A stretch of 64,000 bases of DNA from Neckera pumila. Taxonomy: Eukaryota > Streptophyta > Bryopsida > Hypnales > Neckeraceae. The DNA lies in NCBI GenBank assembly GCA_963969595.1, contig OZ018409.1:3164501-3228500 (forward strand), written 5' to 3'. Below the pieces are notes generated by a model. The model had not been told where the DNA came from and did not search any database. It was given only the letters and a program-made list of their open reading frames with translations. This document shows, in pieces, positions 35,988 through 47,514 of this stretch. Positions within the stretch are counted from its first letter, which is position 1; each line of letters opens with the position of its first letter. The position numbers and the translations under genes are program-made.

Positions 35988-36205
35988 GGTGGCGTGGCGA
36001 GAGTAATCCCCATTCTGTTCACCCCCATGCGAGGGTGGGGTAGCATGACTGTGCTGTAGCAAGCTACCGCTGCGAAACCTGCCACGAGGGCTCAACAACA
36101 TCAACTTTCTTCACCACAGGGTAGGTTCCGTCAAGCGGGTCTTCCCTTCCGGGACGGCATCTCTGCCTGAAATTGCTCGGGGAATTTCACTCAGGATCTA
36201 CCGGA
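35988..36205. repeat. Dispersed ~200-bp repeat, copy 2
   Basis: Contains GTGGCGAGAGTAATCCCCAT, CATGACTGTGCTGTAGCAAG, CTACCGCTGCGAAAC, GTCAAGCGGGTCTTCCCTTC and GGAATTTCACTCAGGATCTA. The order matches copy 1 at 27585. It is GC-richer and so probably less decayed than copy 1. Confidence 0.65.
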
Positions 36206-36876
36206 ATCGTTGAGTCGTGCTTGAAACAAGCATCGAGTCCTCCCTACCTCCGGGATTACTGAAGCTCCCCTTCACCACGCCGATGACAGACATTTCAAGG
36301 AGTGGTTTACAAGTAGAGCGTCTTCAAATCGGACAATCGATATGGTTTAACTGGACGCAGTCAGACGACAAAAAAAACAATCCGTGGATGTCGGTGGAGT
36401 TGACAGCAAAAGTTAGATTGTTTCGATGGCTCGCAAGTTTTGGTCAAAGCCAGGGGATCAAATGTAATGAAAGCGAAAATGACAAGAATATCTATGAATA
36501 CAACTACCAAGATAGAAACATACTACGAATTCTACATTGTGAGCCTGCGCAGACTTTCCCACAATTCAGGTGCACGGAATCAATCACTGTCTTTACTCGC
36601 TGGCTACCACAGATCTCCCATTTGGGCTGGATGGAACACCACATACGCATATGAAACAGCATGCACTGCGAAAAATTAGCAGTCTACAAGAAGGAAATTA
36701 AGATACACATCATGATCCGGTGACCTGCGTCGACCAGACTGAATGAATGCCTCAGACTATACAAAGCAGTATGTTCAAAGTAAAACAATCACCGAAGTAC
36801 ATTGGTAAGAAAGAATCAAATAAACCACCTGCATACACGTCGTGTGCGATTCAGCAGAGGCTCAATTAGAGAAAAC
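36206..36876. other. Intergenic DNA, no gene recognised
   Basis: The 145-residue frame at 36217-36654 begins inside the dispersed repeat and shows no domain; another frame overlaps it. Confidence 0.4.
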
Positions 36877-37335
36877 CTCTACAGAAATTTGAGCACTTCC
36901 GATATGAGTAAAACCTGCAAAATGTTGGTTTATTGAGTAATCTTTACGAAGTCCACAATCTCAAGCTGTCGCAGGTTAATTCTATTCTCGGAACCATTCA
37001 TTGATGACCATTACCAGCTTGCCTTCAAATTCTTTCATTACCTTCACATCCACATGACGGTACTAAACATTAGGCGCTTCCAAACCCTAACTGCACTCTT
37101 CAAATCTCTACAGAAATTAGAGACAATTCAGATGTGAGCAAAATCTGCAAATCGTTGGTTTATTGAGTGATCTCTATGGAGTCTACAGTCCAAGTTTTCA
37201 CAGGTTAATTCTATCCCTCTGAACCAAGCATGATGACCAATTATTCGCTTGCCTTCAGATTTTCCATTCCCTTTACATGCACTTGAAGGTGATATACATT
37301 GAGCTTTTCTAAACCCCAACTGCACGCATCAAAGA
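36877..37335. repeat. Two tandem copies of a 229-bp unit
   Basis: CTCTACAGAAATT starts each copy (36877 and 37106). Both continue with TTGGTTTATTGAGT, CAGGTTAATTCTAT, a GATGACCA box, GCTTGCCTTCA and an AACTGCAC box. The copies are clearly homologous but well diverged. They lie just 3' of the gamma-CA-like gene, so one copy could be part of its 3' untranslated region. Confidence 0.75.
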
Positions 37336-37480
37336 AGCAAGCTGCTTCAGCAGCTGAAATTTGGGAAGAATTTGATCTTAAAAAGAAGCAACGTCTCCCC
37401 TACCTCAATTCTGTAAAGGGTTGAAATCCACGGTCCCTAAACCCTAAAACCTCAATAATTTCGGCATCCCACGCCCCACT

Positions 37481-38206
37481 TCACATTGGCAACTTCATTT
37501 TCTCCCGCAGCTTCTCCAATTCCAAGTAGGCCGTGCCGTAGGGCAAAAACTCCTGCGAGTGTTCTTGCGCGAGCTCCCGCAATTCACTTGCCAGGTTCGG
37601 AATGGCGAGAATCTCATCGTGCGTGAGCATCCTGACGAACCTCGCCGGATTCCCAGCCCAAAGCTCCCCTGCGGGAACGCGCCGTCCGGGCGGCAACACC
37701 GACCCCGACCCAAGAATGGAGTTCATCTCCACAAGGGAGCCTTCCAACAACACACACCTCTGTCCGACGCCAGCTTCGTCCTCCACCGTGCACGACCGCA
37801 AGGTACTATAAGATCCAATGGTGGAGTACCTACCGATGAGAGTCTCGGCGGACAAGCCCGTGGGCGCCGTGCTCGCGGCGTGCAGCACGCATTTATCCCC
37901 GATGCTGGACGAGAACCCGACCACGATGCGGTTCAAGTCGCCGCGGAGGACGGAACCGTACCAGACTGTGGCGCGGTCCTGGATGTCCACGGCGCCAGCG
38001 AGTACCGCATTCGGAGCAACGAATGCATCCACGGCCACTGTCGGCACGCGGTGACCTACAGGCACGATCTGGCGTTGGCCGCGGTAATCCCATTCTACGT
38101 GCGCCGCGGCGGCATAGCTGCGTACGAATCCCTCCTGTGAGAGCGCTTGGTTCGCGATCGATTGGTGGCGCTGCAGCAGAGTTCGCGCAAAGGAGCGGAG
38201 CGCCAT
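37481..38206 (-). CDS. GAMMACAL: Gamma carbonic anhydrase-like protein, mitochondrial (complex I)
   Basis: An intronless 241-residue frame from the ATG at 38206; the longer frame begins at a GTG two codons upstream and is less likely. A basic, acid-poor N terminus (MALRSFARTLLQRHQ) fits a mitochondrial presequence. Residues about 45-200 form the left-handed beta-helix hexapeptide repeats of gamma carbonic anhydrases (VPTVAVDAFVAPNAVLAG, VWYGSVLRGDLN, GELWAGNPARFVR). In plants these trimers form the matrix-facing domain of respiratory complex I. The CAL subtype is indicated by loss of metal ligands. H109 is kept in KCVLHAAS, but the two other zinc histidines are S132 and R137 (GSYSTLRS), and the RGDE glutamate is leucine (RGDLN). 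It is therefore probably structural rather than catalytic. Confidence 0.93.
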   Translation of the reverse strand: MALRSFARTLLQRHQSIANQALSQEGFVRSYAAAAHVEWDYRGQRQIVPVGHRVPTVAVDAFVAPNAVLAGAVDIQDRATVWYGSVLRGDLNRIVVGFSSSIGDKCVLHAASTAPTGLSAETLIGRYSTIGSYSTLRSCTVEDEAGVGQRCVLLEGSLVEMNSILGSGSVLPPGRRVPAGELWAGNPARFVRMLTHDEILAIPNLASELRELAQEHSQEFLPYGTAYLELEKLREKMKLPM

Positions 38207-38321
38207 CGCCACGGCTCTTGCTGCAATGCTTGCGCGAAATCGCCCGGTGCCCTAAGAGAATGCCAGGTTCTCTTTTCACCGAACTCCACAGCTTCATCGC
38301 ACAGCTGCACACCCGTCTACG

Positions 38322-38420
38322 TCTATACCCGGGAATCCCCATATACCCGGGAACAGAAATATAACCGAAAATCACATATACCGGGAAACTGATATGCCTG
38401 GAGTGCACCTATACCGGTGG
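38322..38420. repeat. 17-18-bp minisatellite upstream of the gamma-CA-like gene
   Basis: Six degenerate units of the type CTATACCCGGGAA begin (at TATA or TATG) near 38324, 38342, 38360, 38377, 38393 and 38410. They lie about 115-215 bp upstream of the reverse-strand start codon, inside the probable promoter. Regular spacing of CCGG-containing palindromes is unusual in this AT-rich setting. Confidence 0.7.
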
Positions 38421-38470
38421 ATGCAGATTCCAAGTAGCAGTGATAGGTGCTTGGCATCACACTCTTCCCC

Positions 38471-40974
38471 CTTAACCCCTAAATGACGGACCCATGACCA
38501 TTGATTTCAAACCTCACTGTTCATCACTCAATTTGCTACCATCTTGCAACTAGATATGTATGAAAAATTTTATTTTTATTTTCCAGAGATGAAAGTACAT
38601 TGTCTTCTTTACTTCAGAAAAAATTTAGTTTTTTTTGTAAAAATTTAGTTTTTGAAAGAATTTTTGAAGAAAAAGTGACGAAAAATCATATTAAATAGAA
38701 AAATATTTCAAAAAATCTGAAAATTTCACCATAAGTGAATATCACAATGAAAAACTTAATGGTGTAAACTCAATTTCCGTGTCATTCTATAATTAGAAAA
38801 TAATAGACATTGAAAATACACCCAATGTCAAATTGTCCTAAAATATGCAATATTAGGAATTTTTTCAAAATTTAAATTGGAGTAGAAACTAGAGTAGATG
38901 ATCTTCATTTTGTTAGTTTGACTCAAACTCAAAAAATATCATTTTTGTGGAGAAATTTTAGATTTAAAGCAAGGAGCAACAACTTTCCAAAATACTCTAA
39001 AATAGCATATTTTGTGATCCGTTTTTTTTAATAGCTTCTCATTTCTGTAAAGACAAAAATTGGAAAGAGTACAAACTCAACTGGATACTCTTCATAACCC
39101 AATGTGAAAGGTCAACAAGAAAAAGGAGGATGAAAAAATGCTTTTGAACTCATTTGACTCAACAGTATTGTCATCGGAACGCCACGGAATGGCGTCCACG
39201 GCGTTCCAGGGTTAATATGCAAGCCCTATGACCATATTAGCCAATCAAAAATTATCATATTTTAGGATTAGTAGGTGTACATTTAATTTTAGCAAAGTTT
39301 TTTAAAGTAGTTCATTGGACACTTTTAGTCTTGGATATTAATTTGACTATTCGGAATACAATTGTATTACACGTTCAATAATTTGATTGTGAAGTAAGTG
39401 TCTTACTTGCCATTATAGTATGACAAGGGTGTAAGCTATTCCATAATGTCATTGAAGATGAGTTGAGGTCAAGGAACTAGTCGAAATTCCCAAAATTGTA
39501 GAGATGTACTATAAAATGCAATTTAGAAGAATAATTACAAGATGACTTTGAAAAAAAATTATAAAATATGATCCATAGATTTTATCCATCTGCTTAGATC
39601 CATTGCTACAATAATCAATATATTTCAATAAAATTTGAAACAAGAAATTAAAAATTATTTCAAAACTTACTTAAACTTTGAATATTTTTTAGTTTTTATA
39701 AGACATTTTTTCTTTGAGATCTAAATGTTAAATTCTAATTAGATTGAGTTTTTGAGTTTTTACTTTATTTATTTATTCAAGTCATTATTTAGGAATTTTT
39801 TTGAACGAAAAAAATTAGTTTTTGAAGTCAAATATACTTCTACCCCTTAAGCTATAGAATTTTTGCAAAAAAACTTCAAAACTTCTACATTGCACAAATG
39901 TAAGAAATTTATTATAAGAATTTACAAACATTTAGATCGATGAAAAAAATGGAGGTTCTTTTTGCTCTAAACATGTTTCTTTGCATTTGTTCCTTTGTTC
40001 AAAATTTAAAATTTGGTCTTTTAAGAGCTCAGGGGTTAAGCTTTGTAACACCAAAAACTAATTGAATTGTAAATCTCTATCTTATGAGGGATAGAAAGTC
40101 TTATTGGGGCTTAGGAATTATCTTCTTTCATGCACTTTAATTCATACATCTTCTATGTCAAATACAAAAAAATATATATTATGTTCAGAATTCCATAGCC
40201 CAAATTATTTAGCCCCTCAAGGACCAAGAGTTTAAATTCTAAACAATAGATGAACAAAAAAACATCTTGAACAAATAGATATGCATTTTTTTATCCATCA
40301 TTTTTTTATTTGTATCTTTGTTGTTTAGCATTTTTTTGTTCCAAATCCTTTAGAAATGACTAGAATAATAAATTCAAAAAATCTTATAAAATCACTATGA
40401 TCAAAGCTTGACATTTTGAACCTCAAGGAAAAAAAATCTTTTGAAAATTACAAATACTCAATCTATAATTGATTTTCAAAGGAATTCTTAATTTCTAACT
40501 TCAAATTTAATTGGAAAATATTGATTTGTGTATTAGTTGTTCTAACCATATAGATATGATCTACAGTTTATATTTTACAACTATTGTTTGAAAACTATCA
40601 TTATTCTTCAAAATTACATATAATAACACATCTTCACAATTTTAGAAATTTGGACTACCCTTTGGTCTTTAAGGGATTAGGAATACAATATCTTAAGGTA
40701 TAATCATTCAATTCCAAGCATATTTCCAAAAAAGAGGTCCAAAAAATTCATATAATATATAGATGTTGTTGCATGATGTTCAAAGTGGATATAGAAATTA
40801 TAACACAATTTCAAAAACCTACCAATTCAAATTTATCCTCTTATAATTTTTGCATTTTATATTCAAATATCATTCTAGGATTTCATGCCTCTTTATTTGC
40901 AATTTGTCTTCATATGACTAAAAAATGAAAGCTCTTTGTCACATATTAATAAATGCCAAACAAATTTGATCGAA
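38471..40974. other. AT-rich DNA with isolated M2-like termini
   Basis: CTTAACCCCTAAATGACGGA (38471) and CAGGGTTAA (39207-39215) could bound a distant M2-like element. Further end-like strings lie near 40028 (CAGGGGTTAAGC), 40202 (GCCCCTCAAGGACCAAG) and 40658 (GGTCTTTAAGGGATTAG). A GC-rich palindrome-like cluster (CGCCACGGAATGGCG then CCACGGCGTT) lies at 39179-39205. No coding frame. Confidence 0.4.
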
Positions 40975-42125
40975 TTAACCCCCAAGGGACCAAGCCTTTT
41001 TTTTTGCCCTTGAAAAAGACTCAAAACTATCATTTTTGAAGCAAAGAGTAAAATATTTCATTATTTTTTTTTGCACATCTAACTATAGGATCTTATACCT
41101 AACTTATATGAGAATGTATGGAAAAAATTTCACATTTTTTGACTGCATAGATTGCAAGATAACTGCGTTTAAAGTGAAAAATCAAATTTTTTAGCACATT
41201 AGAAGAAATTTGAGGCCTCCAAGAGCCCGCAAGTTATCTTGCATTCCTAGACTACGGGAATGCAGGAAAGCTGCTGGATGTGGTTGAGACAGTGCCACGT
41301 CATTTAAAAAAAAAAATTGGGCCTAAATGATATTTGAGAGAGAATTTTTTTTTAATTTTAAATTCTAACAGCCCGTATTGACTGTTCACAGATCTAGCCA
41401 GATTGAGGAACAGACCTGAAACGGCCCTCCAATGCCCTCCAATCTCTTCTAATGCATTACGGGATTAGATTATTTGACTTTTGAACCTTCTTAACTTTAA
41501 TTTTTTGCACCACAGAGCTTTGAGCTTTAAATCTTTGAGGTGGAGAATTGAATTGAGGGTCTAGGGGGAAAAAAAAGATTGAACTTAATTTTCATTGTTT
41601 AAAAAATTGTTAAATAGAAGTAGGTACAAGATAGAAAGAAAAAATAAATTATTAATATTTCTAAGATGGAATTAAAATGCACTAATTCCAATGGTGAGAT
41701 TGTTCTAGCAAGCAAACTAAACCATGTGAAACTTTTTTTTTTGAAGTTTCATAAATGAATCCTCAATCCTACAAGTTATTTTTTCGAGAAGGTGCTCTAA
41801 TTGACCAAAAAACAAAATTGTCCATAACATTCTCATAATAAATCCAAATACAATGAATTAAAGCTCTTTTTGTAGACAAAAATATAATCTATGAGAAAAA
41901 AAAATTATATTTTTTGAAATTTTTAACTACTGCCCCTTCTCCCTTGTTTTGAGCTTATTTGGGCATAACTTTTGTTCCCGAGTACCAATTGAAAAAAGAA
42001 TTATATTCTCATGAAGCTAATCAATTTTTAAAAAAATTCCAAAAATCAGGACAAAAAGTTAGGCCGTAGATACTTGCCCAAAATCCCATTTGTCCTCCAA
42101 AGGGACAATGGTCTTTTGAGGGTTA
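40975..42125. mobile_element. M2-family element, inverted copy with nested insertion
   Basis: The ends TTAACCCCCAAGGGACCAAG and (reverse complement of the right end) TTAACCCTCAAAAGACCATT bound about 1.15 kb. The interior is the reverse complement of the 54276 copy (for example TGACTGCATAGATTGCAAGA near the left, GGGCATAACTTTTGTTCCCG near the right). The CATTAG-ended element at 41197-41454 is nested within it. Subtracting it leaves about 0.89 kb, the usual family length. Confidence 0.68.
41197..41454. mobile_element. CATTAG-ended element, 258 bp, nested in M2
   Basis: Starts CATTAGAAGAAATTTGAGGC and ends CTTCTAATG. Interior boxes CCTCCAAGAGCCCGC, GTGCCACGTCATTT and AATTCTAACAGCCCG are shared with the 26787 copy in reverse. 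Its position inside a complete M2 element shows it inserted later. Confidence 0.65.
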
Positions 42126-43440
42126 AGATGATCTTACTTTTGAAGTGAGCTTCTATGTTGTGTCAAAATAAAAAAGAACTTTTGAGTTTTCTAGAATCAA
42201 AATTGCCTTAATTGAGTTTTCACTTCTATTTGAGTAGGAAAAAATAATGTTGTAGGAATAGTTTTGCCTTGTTGTTAAATTAAAAGCAACCAAAAAGTTC
42301 AAGTCTAATATTTAAAAATGAATTTTTGGATGTCAGAAACTTACCTCCTTGCTTTTCACAAGCTCCACACAAATTTTTTTGGCTATTTATTTTGATTCTC
42401 TTCTTGAAACTACTTAATTTACATTTCCTTATCATCAGGGTTTAAGAAAAAATATTTACCTCAAAAGTGATATAATTTTTTTGAAGGAATATTAGTCAAT
42501 ATATTCCCTATCTTCCATTTTCAATAGATGAAATTACAAATTTGTTACATATTTTAAAAACAAAATTGCTCTTTTTGGATGAGTGTACAATCTTTTGGAT
42601 GAATTATTTAAATTTCATCCACGTTTTGCATCCATGTTTTGCATCCACGTATATAGATGTAATCAACTCATCACCCTATAGAAGATTGCTTTCTGCATTA
42701 TCTAAAGTAAATGAATAAAAAATCCTAGTCCACGTCAGATTCCAAATTATTTTTTCTATCTTTTTTATGCACAACTAAGCCGATTCCTATAAGGTAGAGC
42801 CACCCATAACCGACCGAATAAGAAATTCCAACATGATCTGGAGTATTGAAGGCAAAACAAATATTTTTCAAAGGTACATCAATAGAATAGAAAGACAAGG
42901 ATTGCAAAAAAATTGGTAATTTTATTGCTTGAACTTACATGGAAATCCGCCCAGAGATATCCTCTTGATATCCACCACTTCTCATTACTGTACTGTACTT
43001 ATGTTGAGACCCGCGACATACCCGTACACTCCGGTTCCAACGGGTTGAAACTTGAAAGAATGTTGCCCGAGAATCGGTCGTCGTCACCACCTCGGAGCTC
43101 CCCGCCTCGCCGGGGCTTCTGGGAATCCCAAGCGAAAACCTCAAACTCTCTGCTTACCGCCCGCCATCCCCGCGACTCCTTCCCCGCAACTGTGCCATCA
43201 GTGATCAGTCAACCCTTTGCTCAACCATTCAAACATGCCAAATTTGCCGCAAATTGCCCACAAATTTCCTCAAACAAGGCTCCCTGACGTGAACGCACGC
43301 ACAATCCTGGGCACCAAATGCTCACATGGCGCTAGTTTCCGGTAACTGTGGCAGGAGATGACGCTCGCTGCGCGCCGCCTACTCTCAATGGAGCTTGGGA
43401 CCCTTGTCATCCCGCGTGCCTCCCCGCCCACTCAATTTCC
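42126..43440. other. Intergenic DNA and probable distal promoter of capping protein gene
   Basis: AT-rich to about 42980, then GC-rich. The 124-residue ORF at 42913-43287 has no recognisable domain and is overlapped on the other strand. Confidence 0.4.
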
Positions 43441-43452
43441 TCACACTCCCCT

Positions 43453-43487
43453 GTAGCTTAGCTTGGCTTAGCTTAGCTTAGCTCTTG
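43453..43487. repeat. CTTAG pentanucleotide-type repeat
   Basis: Several copies of TTAGC or GGCTTAGC in tandem (TAGCTTAGCTTGGCTTAGC and on), about 215-245 bp upstream of the capping protein ATG. Confidence 0.6.
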
Positions 43488-43698
43488 GCCCACCTTTCAT
43501 CATTTGCCGCAATCAGAGTGTTCGTGGGGATGCGGATGAGGATGACGTGCATCTAGCTTTGGGTAGTGGTCGTCTCGTCGCACTCTCTCTTTAGCATTTG
43601 GGCTTTGCTTCCGTTTTGGATTTTTTGTTTGGGGAAGGGAAAGGGGAGGCAGAGTTGCGGTTGGGTTTTGGTTGGGACTGCGATTTGGGGTTGGGAGG

Positions 43699-46600
43699 AT
43701 GGAGGATAGGATTGGGGAGGACGAGTACGAGGAGCTTGGGGAGGAGCAGAAAGTGGCCATTGGGAGATGGTTCTTGATGAATGCGCCGCCTGGGCAAGTC
43801 CTGCAAGTTGCCAAAGGTATAAACAATCTTTTTGTCTTGGCCCTTTGCTTGAGCAGGAGCGTGGATGTGGTCTCGGTTTAATTTAGTCCCCGACGGGATC
43901 GCCGTGGAATTGAAGAGCTAAAGGATGCTTTCCGGTTTCTTTACTGGCAATTGCGGAGGTTCGGAGAGAAACGGTGCATTTCTGTGTTTAGCTTATCTAT
44001 GTAAAAGCCACTTTGGAAGGTAGATAGAGCAATTGGTGGTCTCTGCGGTGTGCCCTAAAATGTATGACGACAAGGGCTCGGTTTTTTTCTTTGGGTTGGA
44101 ATGGGGTTGATCCTAGTAGTTTGGATATGTGTCTGCAATCTCGTTGTCTCTGCCTGGAGCTAGACTTAGGTCAACACCACTTGCTCTTTACCGTTTGGGA
44201 TACGCGGAGTTTCTTCAACTTCGGTTTAGAGAATGTCGAAAACTCACAAGCCGAGAAGTATACAATTACGCGTACTAGAGTGAAGCTCTCAGTCCTCATC
44301 GTAGTTCTCGGTTACTTGCAATTGCCACTATGCAATTTAGTGAAATTCGTTTTCTTAATGTAGCCATATTACACTCAACGCTTTCTAATGACACCCTCCG
44401 CAATTGCATAGTCATTGTATATCCTCGGAATTTGGCATGTTGTCTACTCTTTTGATTGGACAACTTCCACATGTCAATTTGCGAACATGCGTGAGAGTAA
44501 GAGTGGTAATAGAGGCCCATTTGTTTCCGGAGACATTGACATTAGAGAGGGTTGATTCTCTTAGAAAAATCTTATATTGAAACGTCGTGACCTCTGTGTA
44601 TAATGTGTACTGTGTATGGTGGGCGCTTCATTTGCATCAGCTGCTAATTCTGCGTGAGAATTGGTGCAGATGTTCGAGAAGTGCTGATGGATGAGGCTCT
44701 TTACAACAAAGCGGCCTCGGAAGCGTTTCCAGACTACAATGTGAAAAACATGATATCTCTCGAGATGCCGGACGGCAGTGGCCAGGTACGGATTTCGCAA
44801 TCTTCATTTTGTGTCGTGACCCTTGGACCCAAACATCTCTAGCGGTGACTGTTCAAAATGTAGAGCCATCTCATGAGCAACAGCTCCTTCTGCAGCACAG
44901 TCTCACATAGTGTTTGCCTAGTGTTTCAAACGGCCGAGATTTTAGGGTAAGGAACCTTTCCCCTAATTTTGAGGCGTTCCGTTATTAGAATGGAATTTGT
45001 TAATGTGGTGTAGGCCTTGTTCCCATTTTCTTGAGGATTCGAGTGCCACTTGAGAATCTGTTCTTTGAATACCCTATAAGGTATGAATTGTTGAAGTCGT
45101 AGAGTATGCAAAAAGAGTTCCCTATCTTATACAGGGGGAAATGGTGTAAAGCTCTGAGAATGGTTGTGCTGATTGGCAGGCACAATGGGCATGTGGTGAC
45201 AGGTGCTCTTGACAAAATTCGGGGAACTCGATAGGTCGCACTACCTGGTCCCTCGCACGGCTAGTGTCGCAGTTGTGGATCACGTGAACCAGGTATTCAA
45301 AGGGTTTTGCCCATAACTATTTTTTATTTTTTATTTTTTTGAATGGTTGTAGCATTATTCAATCTCTAGGAACTGCTTTGTAACGATAAAGTGCAACGAA
45401 GTTGAAAGATAATGATTTTGTGCTTCTTGACGAGCAGATATGTACAGAGGTGTGTCCGGCAGATGATGATGTGCTCCCTTCTGCATACGTTGAATCATTC
45501 CGGTAAAGATACTGTTCTGGAATTTTGTTCTTATCATTTCATTTGCTCCGTGGTCTCCGTCCTGCACTTGTGGCTTTACAAGCTTAAGTTAGATTAGGTG
45601 TGAAGTACTTTTCCTTCGCAAGTTTGTATGCCTGAAGGTTGTAAGTCTAGTATGACACTGTCTTGTGAAGGCCAAGACCTTAAACTCTTTAAGGTCCATG
45701 ATAATACATTTCTTTAGTAAAAGCAACCCATGTATAGTTGCTTGGACCTTATATGGTTAAGCTTTGCTTCGTACCTTTACAGTTTTGGCCCTTGCATCTC
45801 TTTGTTTAATCTTAATACCTTCTAACGGTGGGTTGATTGAACAGGTTTTCTGTAGATACAGCACTTATGAAGTACGTGGACGAAGCTTTTCAAGGAGGTG
45901 AATGCTCAGTGTATTGCACCAATGGAAAAGATATTGAAAAGCCTGGAAGTGAAGTAGAGCTCACAGTTGTCATTACCAACTCAAATTTCAGCCCGAAAAA
46001 CTTCCGGTAAATCTTGTCAAATATGTACTTGTTGGAACACTGTAGTAAGGAACAAATGCTTGGGATTGCTCGCAGTCAATTGCAAAGTGCATGGCAGCCT
46101 TTTCTTTTATTGTTCTGCTTGTCTGTCATGTATTTATGCTTTCCTACAGTCAGTTTTGTTTTCGTACAGGTAAGAGTCTTTTTTTATGTATTTCGACCCA
46201 GCTAGACGCATTCTCTTTCCATTTATTGATGAAGAATCTATGTACATCAAATAGGGGTGTTAGATTTCCACAGTTTAATTCCTGCAATCTGTGGACTGTA
46301 AAGAATTTTGCGTGTAGAGTGGAGCAAGCGATCTGACTTTTTGTTTTTCACCCGCGTTTGCAGGGGAGGATGTTGGCAATCTGTATGGACAGTCTTAATT
46401 AGTGAGGATTCGCTCTCTGCGTCACTAAATGGGACAATAAGTGTGAGTTATCCATCTACCTAAGGAACCTTGGGGAACTTCTACCAAACCTTGTTACATT
46501 CCTCTATTAAGAGATCATGTCAATGTCGTCTAGGCCGCGTGTGTGTTTCAGCACCATGGAGTTCTGTTAATCTGAAATTGTGATTGACTCTTCTCAAGCA

Positions 46601-47514
46601 CCTTTCTTTGGATATAGGTGAATGCTCATTATTTTGAGGAAGGCAATGTGCAATTGCAAAGTAGCTGTAAAGTTGACGACACTGTCGTGATACAGGTATT
46701 ACATTTCTCTGCTTACTATTTTGAACGTTAGCCCATCCTGATACAGGAGTCTTGGCTTTTTCTGAATGAGCTAGTGCTGTTCGTTTCTTTACATGTTAAG
46801 AATGCAACGCCGCTATTTTGTTTGATACAAGCAAATTACTGTGCAATTGTCTGAACCATTTTTGAACATAATCAATCTCAAACAGGTCAATGTGTGATTC
46901 GCTTTTATTGCAGGAAGGCAAGGATGCTGGTGCTGCAATTGTCTATGTTATTGAGCAGCTTGAATCAGTGTTCTTGTTGAACCTGGAGGTAGGTTGTAAT
47001 GAGCTTGTTTCATCTGCAGTAGGTGTTCTGGTTGTTTCTGGCTGGAAGTCTATCACTGCTGACTTTGATTGAACTCCCTCTTTGATAGCATCTCTTTTTC
47101 TGGCTCGTTTTTACAGGAACAATATTCAAATCTCTCTGACAGAACATTCAAGGTATGTAATAAGTAGTCATCACCCTTACACTCCTGCTTTAAGATTTTA
47201 CATTACGTGGAAAGCAGGGTTTCCGCACCGCTATTTCTCTTTGATCTTTGGCAGTTAATGAGGATTTGACTCTCAAAACTATACCTAAGACATCAAAGTT
47301 GATTGCTGTCCTTGACACTTGCAATTTTGTTAGCAGTTTGAGTGAGAAGGGGTCTCTTGCAGAGTTTACAAATGCTGCTGACATAATCTTTGGGATTGTG
47401 CTTCAGGAGTTACGGAGGAAATTACCCATTACGCGCACACTGTTTGCTTGGGACAAGGCATTGCAATTGAGCTTAACACGGGAAATGACCCGGGAATTCT
47501 CAAATATGAGATAG
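43699..47514 (+). CDS. CPA: F-actin-capping protein subunit alpha
   Basis: Ten exons join in frame through GT-AG introns: 43699-43816, 44670-44785, 45203-45292, 45438-45502, 45845-46006, 46364-46442, 46618-46695, 46914-46988, 47117-47152 and 47407-47514. They encode 308 residues, a normal CPA length. With the beta subunit it caps the barbed ends of actin filaments and blocks subunit exchange there. Family signatures: WFLMNAPPG (24-32), the DVREVLMD and AFPDYN segment, VLLTKFGELDRSHYLVPRT, FSVDTALMKYVDEAFQGGEC, the GCWQSVWT and GTISVNAHYFEEGNVQL beta-strands, and LRRKLPITRT (275-284), which starts the C-terminal actin-binding region. The ATG at 43699 is chosen because an upstream in-frame TTG gives no conserved residues. 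Everything expected is present, so the gene looks functional. Confidence 0.95.

Noticed and set aside
37559..38140. 193-residue plus-strand ORF
   Set aside because: Antisense shadow of the GC-rich gamma-CA-like gene.
42913..43287. 124-residue ORF upstream of the capping protein gene
   Set aside because: No domain, crosses the AT-rich to GC-rich transition and is overlapped on the other strand; probably promoter DNA.
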